Shown one piece after another: positions 44,659 through 52,788 of a stretch of 64,000 bases of DNA. Under the pieces are notes generated by a model. That model was not told the origin of the DNA and did no database searches. It saw only the letters and a program-made list of their open reading frames with translations. Each line of letters opens with the position of its first letter. Position 1 is the stretch's first letter. The position numbers and the translations under genes are program-made. Source of the stretch: Pseudomonas sp. A-RE-19 (lineage in GTDB: Bacteria; Pseudomonadota; Gammaproteobacteria; Pseudomonadales; Pseudomonadaceae); assembly GCF_019956555.1 (NCBI RefSeq), contig NZ_JAHBDQ010000019.1:41784-105783 (forward strand), in the 5' to 3' direction.

Positions 44659-44825
44659 AGAGCATCCTTATTCATCTGATGGGTTGCGGTTGAGTGTGGA
44701 GCAGTCTGCACGCGTCACAACTATCGCTTCAAGTGATAGTGACCATCAAGAATCGCAAGTTCTGCTTTGGCGTGCAAAGACGGAAAATCGCCTCCATCGA
44801 AGACGCAGCTCAAGGAACTTGCGCG

Positions 44826-45470
44826 ATGAACAGATTGACCCGACTGGCCCTGGTCGCCCTGCTGATGGGCGGAGTTGCTACCGCTGCACCGGCCTACGCG
44901 GACGCCACCCAGTCGTGCCACTTTCTGCCCATCGCCGGCAGCAGCGCCGGATTGCAGCACTCGCAGACTGTCGGTGTGCTGTTCAGCGAAAACACCCTGG
45001 ACAACCTGCAATACCTTGAGCGCTACCACGACGTGGCCCTGAATGTCGCGAAGGATGCGCTCGACGGACGGATTCGCGACGCCTTCGTCAACAGCTCCGA
45101 CCCGGAACTGGCCATCGACTGGCTGATGAGTTCGCTGCAACAGCAGTTTCTTGCCGTGACCGTCTACAACAGCCTGGATGAACTGGTGCAGGCCCGCCCG
45201 GACGTGGTGGTGATGCTCGACACCCACAACCGCTTGCTGACTCAGCGCAACAGCCAGGTCGAGGCGCGTTTCGCCGCCCGGTTCTACGACGCCGACTTGC
45301 AATACATCGGCAAGGCCGAGGGTGCGGTGGAGAAGCAAATGCCTTCGGTCTGGGTACACAACCAGCCAGCGCCGGAGATTGCCGCGCAGATTGAGCAGCA
45401 ACGTGACCTGCAACTCAGCGCCCTGAAGCAGTTCGACAACTCGCTCAAGGCCCTGGTGGCTGCTGGCTGA
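44826..45470 (+). CDS. Secreted hypothetical protein (214 aa)
   Basis: A protein with a signal peptide (residues 1-26, ATAAPAYADA) and a mature helical and beta domain with a pattern resembling lipoprotein-type stress proteins (LDELVQARPDVVVMLDTHNRLL, VEARFAARFYDADLQYIGKAEG). It probably acts in the periplasm. AAGGAA eight bases before 44826 supports the start. It is followed by a small lipoprotein gene in the same direction, 81 bp away; the two may form an envelope pair. Confidence 0.7.
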   Translation: MNRLTRLALVALLMGGVATAAPAYADATQSCHFLPIAGSSAGLQHSQTVGVLFSENTLDNLQYLERYHDVALNVAKDALDGRIRDAFVNSSDPELAIDWLMSSLQQQFLAVTVYNSLDELVQARPDVVVMLDTHNRLLTQRNSQVEARFAARFYDADLQYIGKAEGAVEKQMPSVWVHNQPAPEIAAQIEQQRDLQLSALKQFDNSLKALVAAG

Positions 45471-45551
45471 ACACTTAAAGAGACTGCAACGGCGGCGCCG
45501 TGACGCCGGGCTGTTGCACAACGAACCGACCTTTATTTCAGGATTTCACCG

Positions 45552-45893
45552 ATGCGTCCTTTATTTGTGCCTGCAATGACGTTCGCCTCCTTGCTGTTGG
45601 CCGGTTGCGCCCACGCACCGAATGACCCGACGCTGACGATGCAGACGAAAAAAACACCGGCCGAATACGCCGACTGCGTGGTGCCAAAGCTGCAGCACAG
45701 CGCCCTCAATCCGACCGTTTCGCAGACCCAGCGCAGCTACCGGATCGTCGTGCCGAGCAAAGTCGCCGCCGATAACGTGCTGGAAGCCTACAAGGCCCCG
45801 AACGGAGGCAACGTGTTTGTGTATGAGCGCCGCTTGCTGACCTCCAGTTTCATGCCATCGAGTTTCGAACGTGCCGCACAGGAATGCCTGTAA
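45552..45893 (+). CDS. Small lipoprotein
   Basis: A 113-residue protein with the lipobox LLAGC at residues 15-19, so it is exported and lipidated. The mature part contains two further cysteines (DCVV and QECL), probably joined by a disulphide, and a beta-rich core (RSYRIVVPSKV, GGNVFVYERRLL). No function is known. It is followed by a strong terminator. Confidence 0.78.
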   Translation: MRPLFVPAMTFASLLLAGCAHAPNDPTLTMQTKKTPAEYADCVVPKLQHSALNPTVSQTQRSYRIVVPSKVAADNVLEAYKAPNGGNVFVYERRLLTSSFMPSSFERAAQECL

Positions 45894-45944
45894 GGCCGTT
45901 TTACACCGCGCTCCTTTGGTTGGCCGCAACCAACCAATTCCTTG

Positions 45945-45977
45945 CCCCGCACCGGTTTCGGTTGCGGGGTTTTTTTT
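45945..45977. terminator. Rho-independent terminator
   Basis: CCCCGCACCG...CGGTTGCGGGG forms a GC-rich stem with one bulge followed by eight T. It ends the lipoprotein transcript and lies before the convergent dehydrogenase gene. Confidence 0.8.
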
Positions 45978-46045
45978 AAGCTGAACCGTCCGAATGACAA
46001 GATCTAACGCGACAGAGGCATTGTCTGGCCCTGTTTCCAGGGCCG

Positions 46046-46819
46046 TCAGCTCATCCAGTTGCCGCCATCGACGTTGTAGGTCTGCGCCACGATGTAATCG
46101 CTCTCGTTTGATGCCAGGAAGATCGCCATGCCGACAAGATCGTCTGCCGTGCCCATGCGTCCGTACGGCACTTCCTGGCCCGCCAGCCTTTTCTTTTCCC
46201 CGATCGGTCGGTTTTCATAGTTGGCGAACAGCGCGTCGACGCCATCCCAATGCTCACCATCCACCACGCCCGGCGCGATGGCATTCACGTTGATCTTATG
46301 GGGAATGAGATTGAGGCCGGCCGATTGCGTCAGGCTGATTACCGCCGCTTTGGTCGCGCAATACACCGCGACAAGCGCTTCACCCCGGCGACCGGCCTGA
46401 CTGGCCATATTGATGATCTTGCCGCCGTGGCCCTGACGGATCATCTGTTCGGCCGCGGCCTGCAGTGTGAACAGAGTGCCGGACACGTTGATCGAGAACA
46501 GCCGTTCGTAGCTGTCGCGAGAAATCTCCGTGATCGGTGCGAGATCAAACAGGGCCGCGTTGTTGATCAGGATATCGAGCGTGCCTGCGGTGGCGATGAC
46601 CGCCGCGATAGCACCGTCGATGGATTGTTGATCGGTCACGTCCATCTCGACCGCATAGGCATTCGGCCCCAGCTCGGCCGCGGTGACTTGCGCCCGTTCC
46701 AGGTTGATGTCTGCGATCGCGACCGTAGCGCCTTCGCGGATATAAGCTTGCGCGAAGGTTCTCCCGATGCCTCTGGCAGAGCCGGTGATAAGCGCGCTTT
46801 TTCCTTCCAGACGTTTCAT
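46046..46819 (-). CDS. Short-chain dehydrogenase, probable polyol (sorbitol/L-iditol) dehydrogenase
   Basis: A 257-residue SDR with cofactor motif ITGSARGIGRTF, the NNAA line, catalytic Ser in MASQAGRRG and the YCATK tetrad segment. The C-terminal half (NAIAPGVVDGEHWDGVDALF and YNVDGGNWMS) resembles SmoS-type sorbitol/galactitol dehydrogenases, which oxidise the polyol to a ketose with NAD. It lies downstream of an MtlE-like binding protein gene, with a REPIN between, which supports a polyol role. Confidence 0.8.
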   Translation of the reverse strand: MKRLEGKSALITGSARGIGRTFAQAYIREGATVAIADINLERAQVTAAELGPNAYAVEMDVTDQQSIDGAIAAVIATAGTLDILINNAALFDLAPITEISRDSYERLFSINVSGTLFTLQAAAEQMIRQGHGGKIINMASQAGRRGEALVAVYCATKAAVISLTQSAGLNLIPHKINVNAIAPGVVDGEHWDGVDALFANYENRPIGEKKRLAGQEVPYGRMGTADDLVGMAIFLASNESDYIVAQTYNVDGGNWMS

Positions 46820-46897
46820 TTTTCCCATCCATTCGTAAGAGCTATAGAGACGCCCCCATCGAGGGCATTAAAAACGGTCGTAAGACTGCGAAGATTC

Positions 46898-46993
46898 CCT
46901 GTAGGAGCGAGGCTTGCCCGCGAAAGCGGTATGTCAGGCGACATGGATGTTGAATGTGCCGCCCTCTTCGCGGGCAAGCCTCGCTCCTACAGG
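46898..46993. repeat. REPIN
   Basis: Facing REP arms: CCTGTAGGAGCGAGGCTTGC...GCGG and the complement CGCGGGCAAGCCTCGCTCCTACAGG, with about 35 bases between. It lies between the dehydrogenase gene and the binding-protein gene. Confidence 0.85.
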
Positions 46994-47001
46994 TTCTGCA
47001 G

Positions 47002-48312
47002 CTATTTGGGATAACCAGCGCGTTTCATCTCGCGCTCGGTGGTTTGCTGGGCGGAGGCCAGGGCCTGCTCCACCGGCATCTGCCCGGTGAGCGCCGCGGA
47101 CAACAGCTTGCCGACCGAGGTGCCGATGGCCTGAAACTCAGGAATGGTCACGTACTGGATACCGACGTAAGGCACGGGTTGGACAGACGGCTGCGCAGGG
47201 TTGGCGTGCTGCATCATTTTCAGCGTGACACTGGCGAAGGGCGCGGCCTGCAAGTAGGCGTCGCTGTAGGTGGACATACGGGTGCCTGGCGGTACGTTGG
47301 TGATGCCATCCTTCTCGGTGACCAATTGGATGTATTCCTTGGAGGTCGCCCAAGTCACAAAGGCTTTGGCGGCGTCCTTGTGTTTGGACGTCGCGGGGAT
47401 GGCCAGCGACCAGGCATAGAGCCAGGACGAGCCCTTGTCAGTGACTTGCGTGGGCGCGGCGACGAAGCCGACGCTGTCGGCCACTTTGCTTTGCGCTTTG
47501 TCGGTGATGAAGGAACCGGCGACGCTGGCATCGACCCAGATCGCGCATTTGCCGCTGTTGAACAGGGCCAGCGTCTCGTTGAAGCCATTGCTTGAAACAC
47601 CCGGCGGGCCGTACTGCTTGAGGGTGTTGACGTAGAAGTTGGCGGCGGCAGTCCATTGCGGTCCGGTGAGTTGCGGCTGCCACTGTTCGTCGAACCAGCG
47701 TGCGCCAAAAGCGTTGGACATGGTGGTCAGCAGGGCCATGTTTTCACCCCAGCCGGCCTTGCCACGCAGGCACATTCCATACTGCTCTTTGTCCGGCTGA
47801 TGCAGCTTGCCGGCGAACTCGCCGAGCTGCGTCCAGGTCGGGTGCTCGGGCATGGTCAGGCCGGCGTTCTTGAACAGGTCGGTACGGTAATAGGTGATTG
47901 TGCTTTCGCCATAAAACGGCAGGGCGTAGAGGGTGTCGTTGACTGACAGTCCCTGACGAACCGAGGGGAAAATATCCTCAAGGTCATAGCTGGCGGGCAG
48001 GTCTTTCATCGGCTCCAGCCAATGCTTGGCGCCCCACAATGGAGTTTCGTAGGTGCCGATGGTCAGCACATCGAATTGGCCGCCCTGAGTGGCAATGTCG
48101 GTGGTCAGGCGCTGACGCAACACGTTCTCTTCGAGTACCACCCAGTTGAGTTTCAGGTCCGGGTGCTGCTGTTCGAACGTTTTGGACAGCCGCTGCATGC
48201 GGATCATGTCGCTGTTGTTCACGGTGGCGATGGTCACCGTTTCGGCAGCCTGGCAGAGCAGGGCAGAGGACAGGCCGGCGGACAGAAAAAGCGCGCTTGG
48301 AATGATCTTCAT
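47002..48312 (-). CDS. mtlE: MtlE-like polyol ABC transporter substrate-binding protein
   Basis: A 436-residue periplasmic binding protein of the extracellular solute-binding group 1. It has a signal peptide (residues 1-22, LLCQAAE) and lines such as GQFDVLTIGTYETPLWG, LPFYGESTITYYRTDLFKNAG and SGKCAIWVDASVAGS. It matches MtlE, which feeds mannitol and sorbitol to MtlFGK. Those permease and ATPase genes, normally next in the operon, are absent; a REPIN and the dehydrogenase follow. GGAGAA precedes the ATG at 48312. MtlR lies divergently. Confidence 0.85.
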   Translation of the reverse strand: MKIIPSALFLSAGLSSALLCQAAETVTIATVNNSDMIRMQRLSKTFEQQHPDLKLNWVVLEENVLRQRLTTDIATQGGQFDVLTIGTYETPLWGAKHWLEPMKDLPASYDLEDIFPSVRQGLSVNDTLYALPFYGESTITYYRTDLFKNAGLTMPEHPTWTQLGEFAGKLHQPDKEQYGMCLRGKAGWGENMALLTTMSNAFGARWFDEQWQPQLTGPQWTAAANFYVNTLKQYGPPGVSSNGFNETLALFNSGKCAIWVDASVAGSFITDKAQSKVADSVGFVAAPTQVTDKGSSWLYAWSLAIPATSKHKDAAKAFVTWATSKEYIQLVTEKDGITNVPPGTRMSTYSDAYLQAAPFASVTLKMMQHANPAQPSVQPVPYVGIQYVTIPEFQAIGTSVGKLLSAALTGQMPVEQALASAQQTTEREMKRAGYPK

Positions 48313-48445
48313 CGTGTTCTCCGCTCTGCGCCTTGGGCGGCAGAAGCTCTTATTGTTGTTGTAGTCCACGGTGCGAGTCATAGCCGCAACGGGATGACCA
48401 CAGGATTACAGCAACTCAAGCGCTGAACAAATGAACGGCATACGC

Positions 48446-48498
48446 GCCACTGATACTTTTTTAACCACGCAGGACCATGGAAAAAAAGTATCAGTGGC
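48446..48498. promoter_or_regulatory. Perfect 17-bp inverted repeat, probable MtlR operator
   Basis: GCCACTGATACTTTTTT (48446-48462) and its exact complement AAAAAAGTATCAGTGGC (48482-48498) are separated by 19 bases. The palindrome lies between the divergent mtlE and mtlR genes, about 135 bp before the mtlE start. An AraC-type regulator would normally bind direct or inverted half-sites of this size. Confidence 0.65.
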
Positions 48499-48636
48499 CG
48501 CCATAGAGCGCGCTAGGCTTGCTGCCTGCTTAATGTGAATCTGATGACCGCGCCGTGGAGTTTCGAATCAGCTTCGACTCGTCCCGGGCTTCGCGGTAGC
48601 CTTGATAAAACCAACAAAAATGGAATCGCCAGGGTG

Positions 48637-49542
48637 ATGAACCATCACGTAACCGCAGACAAGTCGCCAGCGCTTGAAGTCATTCTGAACGAGCCCCAGC
48701 ACAGCTTTCGTTGGTATGAGCATGACTATCCCTTCGACCTTGCGCGCTGGAACCATCACCCGGAATTCGAGATCCACCTGATCCGTGAAGGCAGCGGACG
48801 GCTGTTGGCCGGTGACTACATCGGCCTGTTCGAGGCCGGTCACGTCGCCCTGATCGGCCCTGGTCTGCCTCACGACTGGATCAGTGATCTGGGCAAAGGG
48901 GAGGTGATTGCGGGTCGTGACGTCGTGTTGCAATTCGATGGTCAGATGCTGATGCAGTTGCGCGACAAGGTCCCTGAACTCAGCGAGTTGCAAAGCCTGT
49001 TTCGCCAGGCGGCGCAGGGCATCGAATTTCACGGCGTTACCCGCAAGAAAGCGGCCCGACTGCTGGAAGACATGGGCCAGTGTCACGGGTTGCAGCGGCT
49101 GTGCTTGTTTCTGTCATTGCTGCAGTTGCTGGCATCGGCCCCCGAAAGTGAAAGGCAGACACTGGCCAGCCTGCAATATGCGCCGATGCTCGACGCGTTG
49201 ACGGCCCAGCGCATGAGTATCGTCTTCGACTACATCCTCAACGACCTCGCAGATGAGTTGCGGATGTCCGTCATCGCCCAGCGCCTGGACATGAACGAAC
49301 CGGCTTTCTCGAAATTCTTCAAACGCGCCACTGGCCATACTTTCGTCGACCTGACGCGCAAATTGCGCGTCCAGCGCGCCTGCCGTTTACTGGCGCAAAG
49401 CAGCTTCAGCGTTGCGGATATCTGCTTTGAAGTGGGTTATGCCAACCTGTCGAATTTCAATCGGCATTTCCGCCATGAGATGCAAGAGACACCCAGCCAG
49501 TATCGACAGCGGTTGCAACGGGCGGTGGTGGCCAGTCATTAA
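48637..49542 (+). CDS. mtlR: MtlR-like AraC family regulator of polyol uptake
   Basis: A 301-residue protein with an N-terminal cupin ligand domain (WNHHPEFEIHLIREGSGRLLAGDYIGLFEAGHVALIGPGLPH) and a C-terminal pair of helix-turn-helix motifs (ELRMSVIAQRLDMNEPAFSKFFKRATG and SVADICFEVGYANLSNFNRHFRHE). Its length agrees with MtlR of P. fluorescens, the activator of mannitol, sorbitol and arabitol use. The frame could begin further up (48535), but homologous length supports 48637. It faces away from mtlE across a palindrome. Confidence 0.85.
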   Translation: MNHHVTADKSPALEVILNEPQHSFRWYEHDYPFDLARWNHHPEFEIHLIREGSGRLLAGDYIGLFEAGHVALIGPGLPHDWISDLGKGEVIAGRDVVLQFDGQMLMQLRDKVPELSELQSLFRQAAQGIEFHGVTRKKAARLLEDMGQCHGLQRLCLFLSLLQLLASAPESERQTLASLQYAPMLDALTAQRMSIVFDYILNDLADELRMSVIAQRLDMNEPAFSKFFKRATGHTFVDLTRKLRVQRACRLLAQSSFSVADICFEVGYANLSNFNRHFRHEMQETPSQYRQRLQRAVVASH

Positions 49543-49548
49543 AGGGTA

Positions 49549-49665
49549 CAAGATCAAAAGATCGCAGCCTTCGGCAGCTCCTACCCCGGATTGTGTTCGA
49601 TCCGCGATATTGCGGCGTACATCGAATCTGTAGAAACTGCCGAAGGCTGCGATCTTTTGATCTTG
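49549..49665. repeat. REP-type doublet with 29-bp perfect arms
   Basis: CAAGATCAAAAGATCGCAGC...GGCAG (49549-49577) and its exact complement (49637-49665) enclose 59 bases. The arms share the AAAAGATCGCAG core with the tandem array at 35770-36477, so both belong to one REP family. Confidence 0.85.
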
Positions 49666-49723
49666 TTGCGCCAGGCGTGAGCTGGCAGAACTTTGGCGAC
49701 CTTGAATTATTTTTCTCCAGTTC

Positions 49724-49752
49724 TTGACATGCCTTTCGATCCAGTCCAGAAT
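49724..49752 (+). promoter_or_regulatory. Probable sigma-70 promoter for the tRNA genes
   Basis: TTGACA at 49724-49729, a 17-base spacer, then CAGAAT at 49747-49752. It lies about 120 bases before tRNA-Cys in the correct direction. Confidence 0.5.
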
Positions 49753-49881
49753 TGCGTCCATTCCTGATTCAGGAAGACGAAAACCCCTTAGATTTCAAAG
49801 GGTTGGAAGCTAGACTAGAATCTTGTTTCCAGATGCAAGTTTACACGTTTGGTGTTGCACTACTGAACATCAGATGTTTGA

Positions 49882-49955
49882 GGCCGAATAGCAAAATGGT
49901 TATGCAGTGGATTGCAAATCCACCTACGCCGGTTCGATTCCGACTTCGGCCTCCA
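49882..49955 (+). tRNA. tRNA-Cys (GCA)
   Basis: A complete cloverleaf: acceptor stem GGCCGAA/TTCGGCC, anticodon arm GTGGATTGCAAATCCAC with GCA, T arm with GGTTCGATTCC, and encoded CCA. A strong hairpin follows. Confidence 0.95.
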
Positions 49956-49965
49956 CTTTAAACGA

Positions 49966-49998
49966 GCTCCGTAGATCCATGATCTACGGAGCTTTTTT
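49966..49998 (+). terminator. Terminator-like hairpin after tRNA-Cys
   Basis: GCTCCGTAGATC-CAT-GATCTACGGAGC followed by six T: a perfect 12-bp stem with a 3-base loop. It would end the tRNA-Cys transcript and separate it from tRNA-Leu. Confidence 0.88.
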
Positions 49999-50149
49999 AT
50001 TTTCGCAGTCCTGCAAGATTTAGTCTTGAAAAGGATCTTTGCGAACTTGCTTCACCGGGGCGGGATGTATATATTTCCACCTCTGTTGCACAAGCGTCAG
50101 AACTGCCAGATCGTTATTGGTTAGTCTTCAGACTGCTTACCGCGCTACC

Positions 50150-50236
50150 GCCCGAATGGCGAAACTGGTAGACGCATGGGACTTAAAATCCCCCGCTCGT
50201 AAGGGCGTGCCGGTTCGATTCCGGCTTCGGGCACCA
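50150..50236 (+). tRNA. tRNA-Leu (UAA)
   Basis: A class II tRNA of 87 bases with acceptor stem GCCCGAA/TTCGGGC, anticodon loop CTTAAAA (UAA), a long variable arm (CCCGCTCGTAAGGGCGT), T arm GGTTCGATTCC and encoded CCA. The integrase gene lies 160 bp downstream in the same direction, so the 3' end of this gene is the likely attachment site of the island. Confidence 0.95.
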
Positions 50237-50280
50237 ATAGTATGATTTCAGATGTTCCCGTAAACACCTGAAACCTAGAG

Positions 50281-50307
50281 AAACCGGCCTTATAGCCGGT
50301 TTTTTTG
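50281..50307 (+). terminator. Terminator after tRNA-Leu
   Basis: ACCGGC-CTTATA-GCCGGT followed by seven T. It lies between tRNA-Leu and the integrase gene. Confidence 0.8.
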
Positions 50308-50396
50308 TGTCTGAATATCCCCGTATGTTCCTGTACAGCCCCAAGATTTAGGTATACGTTTAGGTATATATCGGTTCGATATCGAGGCGTATACCT

Positions 50397-51716
50397 ATGG
50401 CGCGCACCGTAACCCCCCTTACCGACCCCAAATGCGAGGCCGCCAAGCCCCGCGCAAAGGACTACACCCTGTTCGACGGGCAAGGGCTTTTTTTGCTTGT
50501 AAGGGCTACCGGCACCAAGGTCTGGCGCTTCAAGTATAAAAAGTCAAGTGGTAAACCCGGTCTGGCTACGTTCGGCAACTACCCGGCCCTCACCCTGAAA
50601 GCCGCCCGCGCGCGTCGAGCCGATGCACTCGAGTTGCTGGCGCATGGCCAAGACCCCATCGAGAGCGCTAAGCAAGCAAAGATCGAGGCGGCCAATGAGG
50701 CGGGGAACACCTTTGAGGTGCTGGCCCTGGAATGGCACGCCAGCATGTCCGGAAAATGGTCGAAGGATCACGCGGTCAGGGTGTTGAAAGAGATCGAGGT
50801 CGATCTTTTCCCCATGCTGGGCAAACGCCCCGTATCCGACTTGAAAACCCGCGACCTGCTGGCCTGTCTGAAGGCGGTAGAGAAGCGCGGCGCGCTTGAT
50901 GTGGTTGGGCGACTGCGCCAGCGCATCGCCGGAATCATGCGAATCGCCGTTCAGCGCGAATTCATCGAATACAACCCGGCGCTTGATCTGGTGGGGGGGA
51001 CTGCCACCCGCAAGACCAAACACCGCCCGGCCTTGCCCCTTGAGCGGTTGCCGGAGTTGTTGCAACGCTGCGAGGCTGACACCGGACGACCGCTTACCTG
51101 TCTTGCTGTAAGCCTCGCTCTACTGGTGTTCATTCGATCTAGTGAGCTGCGCTTTGCCCGCTGGTCTGAGTTCGACTTTACCCGGAGCATGTGGACGATT
51201 CCCGGCGAACGGGCACCAATCGAGGGTGTCAAGAGGTCGCACCGAGGAGCCAAGATGGGGACTCCGCACCTTGTCCCGTTGTCACGCCAGACGCTTGAGG
51301 TGCTGGAACAGATACGTCGGCTGAGCGGTCGTTTTGAGCTGGTGCTGCCAGGAGATCACTACCACTGGCGGCCAATGTCGGAGAACACCGTAAACAAGTC
51401 ACTGCGCCGCATGGGATACGACACCAAGATAGAGGTTTGCGGGCACGGTTTCCGCACTATGGCCTGTTCCGCGTTGGTCGAGTCCGGCCTATGGTCGCGT
51501 GACGCGGTTGAGCGGCAAATGAGCCACCAAGAGCGCAACGGTGTGCGCGCGGCCTACATCCACAAGGCTGAGCACTTGGAAGAGCGCCGACGGATGATGA
51601 CGTGGTGGGCTGACTACTTGGACGCCAACCGGAAAAAGCACATCACGCCCTATGATTTTGCGCACCAGAACACCGATGTGGTGAGCGTCGAGAGGGGGCT
51701 ACAAGCATGGCAATAA
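50397..51716 (+). CDS. P4-type tyrosine integrase
   Basis: A 439-residue phage integrase with the N-terminal DUF4102 arm-binding domain (LTDPKCEAAKPRAKDYTLFD, KVWRFKYKKSS). The catalytic residues are visible: Arg in RSSELRFARW near 249, HGFR near 350 and the nucleophile Tyr in VRAAYIHKAEH near 386. It inserts the island into the tRNA-Leu 3' end by site-specific recombination. The gene reads away from the tRNA. The next gene overlaps by 10 bp. Confidence 0.93.
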   Translation: MARTVTPLTDPKCEAAKPRAKDYTLFDGQGLFLLVRATGTKVWRFKYKKSSGKPGLATFGNYPALTLKAARARRADALELLAHGQDPIESAKQAKIEAANEAGNTFEVLALEWHASMSGKWSKDHAVRVLKEIEVDLFPMLGKRPVSDLKTRDLLACLKAVEKRGALDVVGRLRQRIAGIMRIAVQREFIEYNPALDLVGGTATRKTKHRPALPLERLPELLQRCEADTGRPLTCLAVSLALLVFIRSSELRFARWSEFDFTRSMWTIPGERAPIEGVKRSHRGAKMGTPHLVPLSRQTLEVLEQIRRLSGRFELVLPGDHYHWRPMSENTVNKSLRRMGYDTKIEVCGHGFRTMACSALVESGLWSRDAVERQMSHQERNGVRAAYIHKAEHLEERRRMMTWWADYLDANRKKHITPYDFAHQNTDVVSVERGLQAWQ

Positions 51717-52372
51717 AAAGGGGCAAGCGATCAAAGGCACTTCCAGTATTCGACAATAAACCCGAGTGGGGTACAGGTGATTTGGTCGATGAAAGCCTGT
51801 CTGATGCTGCGCAGGCAATTATCGCTGACTTGGCCGAACATCACGACGTCGATCTTCAGGAATGGTTCAAGCAAAGGCTTGGGTCCTACAGAGCGGTCAT
51901 CAGCGAAACGGAAAAAGGACCGGCGCGCCACGAAGAAATTCGACATGTACAGCAGGCGCAAATTTATCTTCAGGAAGCGGTCCGGTGGCTAAACAGTCTC
52001 CCTCCTTTCGCCGAGGGTTACATCAACGATGCCTGCTGGCGTAACCATGGGTGCTTTTTCAGCGGCGGTTTACTTTCTGACTTTACGACGAAGGCCGCCG
52101 CGGTATCCGATGCTCTGAGCATTACCGAGCAAAAACTGGAGCAGGCTCCAACTATTCGTGGCGTGAAGCCGAAGTATCCGCGAGATGATTTTTTGGCTGA
52201 TACCGCGGACAAGCTGCGGCAGTCGTCCTTAGTGAAGATGACCAAACGCAGAGCTGCGGCGCTCGCCCGAGAGCTTCTCGTTGCCGCAGGAGTCGAGGTG
52301 CCAGAGGACGTTGTTGAATATGAAAAATTGATCCGACGTGCAAAAAAAGGGGGGAAAAAAGCCTCTAACTAA
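51707..52372 (+). CDS. Island protein of unknown function (221 aa)
   Basis: The frame overlaps the integrase stop by 10 bp and reads MAIKRGKRSKALPVF. It is a soluble, mostly helical protein with an acidic centre and a very basic C-terminal tail (LIRRAKKGGKKASN), which suggests DNA or RNA contact. No family is recognised. It is the kind of gene that often accompanies P4-type integrases. Confidence 0.6.
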   Translation: MAIKRGKRSKALPVFDNKPEWGTGDLVDESLSDAAQAIIADLAEHHDVDLQEWFKQRLGSYRAVISETEKGPARHEEIRHVQQAQIYLQEAVRWLNSLPPFAEGYINDACWRNHGCFFSGGLLSDFTTKAAAVSDALSITEQKLEQAPTIRGVKPKYPRDDFLADTADKLRQSSLVKMTKRRAAALARELLVAAGVEVPEDVVEYEKLIRRAKKGGKKASN

Positions 52373-52444
52373 TCTCTTTTGAGCACTGCGACAGCAATCG
52401 GGGGTTCAACAAAAATGGCTCCGTACCGATACGGAGGCGCACAA

Positions 52445-52666
52445 ATGCAACCAGTAACAATTCCCCCGAAAGCTCTTATCCGTCAGCCAGCGCTCTGTCA
52501 ATGGCTGGACCTGTCCCGCTCCGGCCTAGACAAACTCCGCAAGAAAGACCCGACCTTCCCGAAGCCGATCAAAGACGGCGACACCCGCCAGGCTGCTGCG
52601 TATTACGTCGTGGCTGAGGTGGATGCATGGCTGCGCGCCAAGATCGAAGCGAGGGATGCAGTATGA
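52445..52666 (+). CDS. AlpA-like excisionase/regulator
   Basis: A 73-residue protein with an AlpA/MerR-like helix-turn-helix (LIRQPALCQWLDLSRSGLDKLRKKDPTFPKPIKDG, then YYVVAEVDAWLRAKIEAR). AlpA proteins switch on integrase or act as excisionase in P4-like islands. GGAGG six bases before the ATG at 52445 fixes the start; an ATG 22 codons upstream is possible. Its stop overlaps the start of a 40-codon frame. Confidence 0.8.
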   Translation: MQPVTIPPKALIRQPALCQWLDLSRSGLDKLRKKDPTFPKPIKDGDTRQAAAYYVVAEVDAWLRAKIEARDAV

Positions 52667-52785
52667 GCCATTCATCATCGCTTACAGCGTCCTGGAAGTT
52701 TCGCGTAATGGCCGCCCTGCACGCTGATTCCTCCCAGTCTTCTTCTCTCTGGTCCTGGCGCAAAGCCAAGCAGCTCGGGGTGTAA
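52663..52785 (+). CDS. Small 40-aa frame between alpA and primase genes
   Basis: The ATG overlaps the AlpA stop (ATGA) and the stop lies 3 bases before the primase ATG. The product begins MSHSSSLTASWKFRVMAAL and ends WSWRKAKQLGV. It may be a real peptide or a coupling leader for the primase gene. No family is seen. Confidence 0.4.
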   Translation: MSHSSSLTASWKFRVMAALHADSSQSSSLWSWRKAKQLGV

Positions 52786-52788
52786 CCC

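Larger units (their letters stand above)
49543..49881. other. Intergenic region upstream of tRNA-Cys
   Basis: Two elements are seen: a 29-bp perfect inverted repeat at 49549-49665 and a sigma-70-like promoter at 49724-49752. The part from 49753 to 49881 looks like a tRNA leader; no tRNA-Gly, which often precedes tRNA-Cys, is present. Confidence 0.5.

Noticed and set aside
50200..50236. Search for a second copy of the tRNA-Leu 3' end as right attachment site
   Set aside because: I could not find a repeat of the GGTTCGATTCCGGCTTCGGGC segment downstream within the window. The similar tRNA-Cys segment lies upstream and is a normal T arm.
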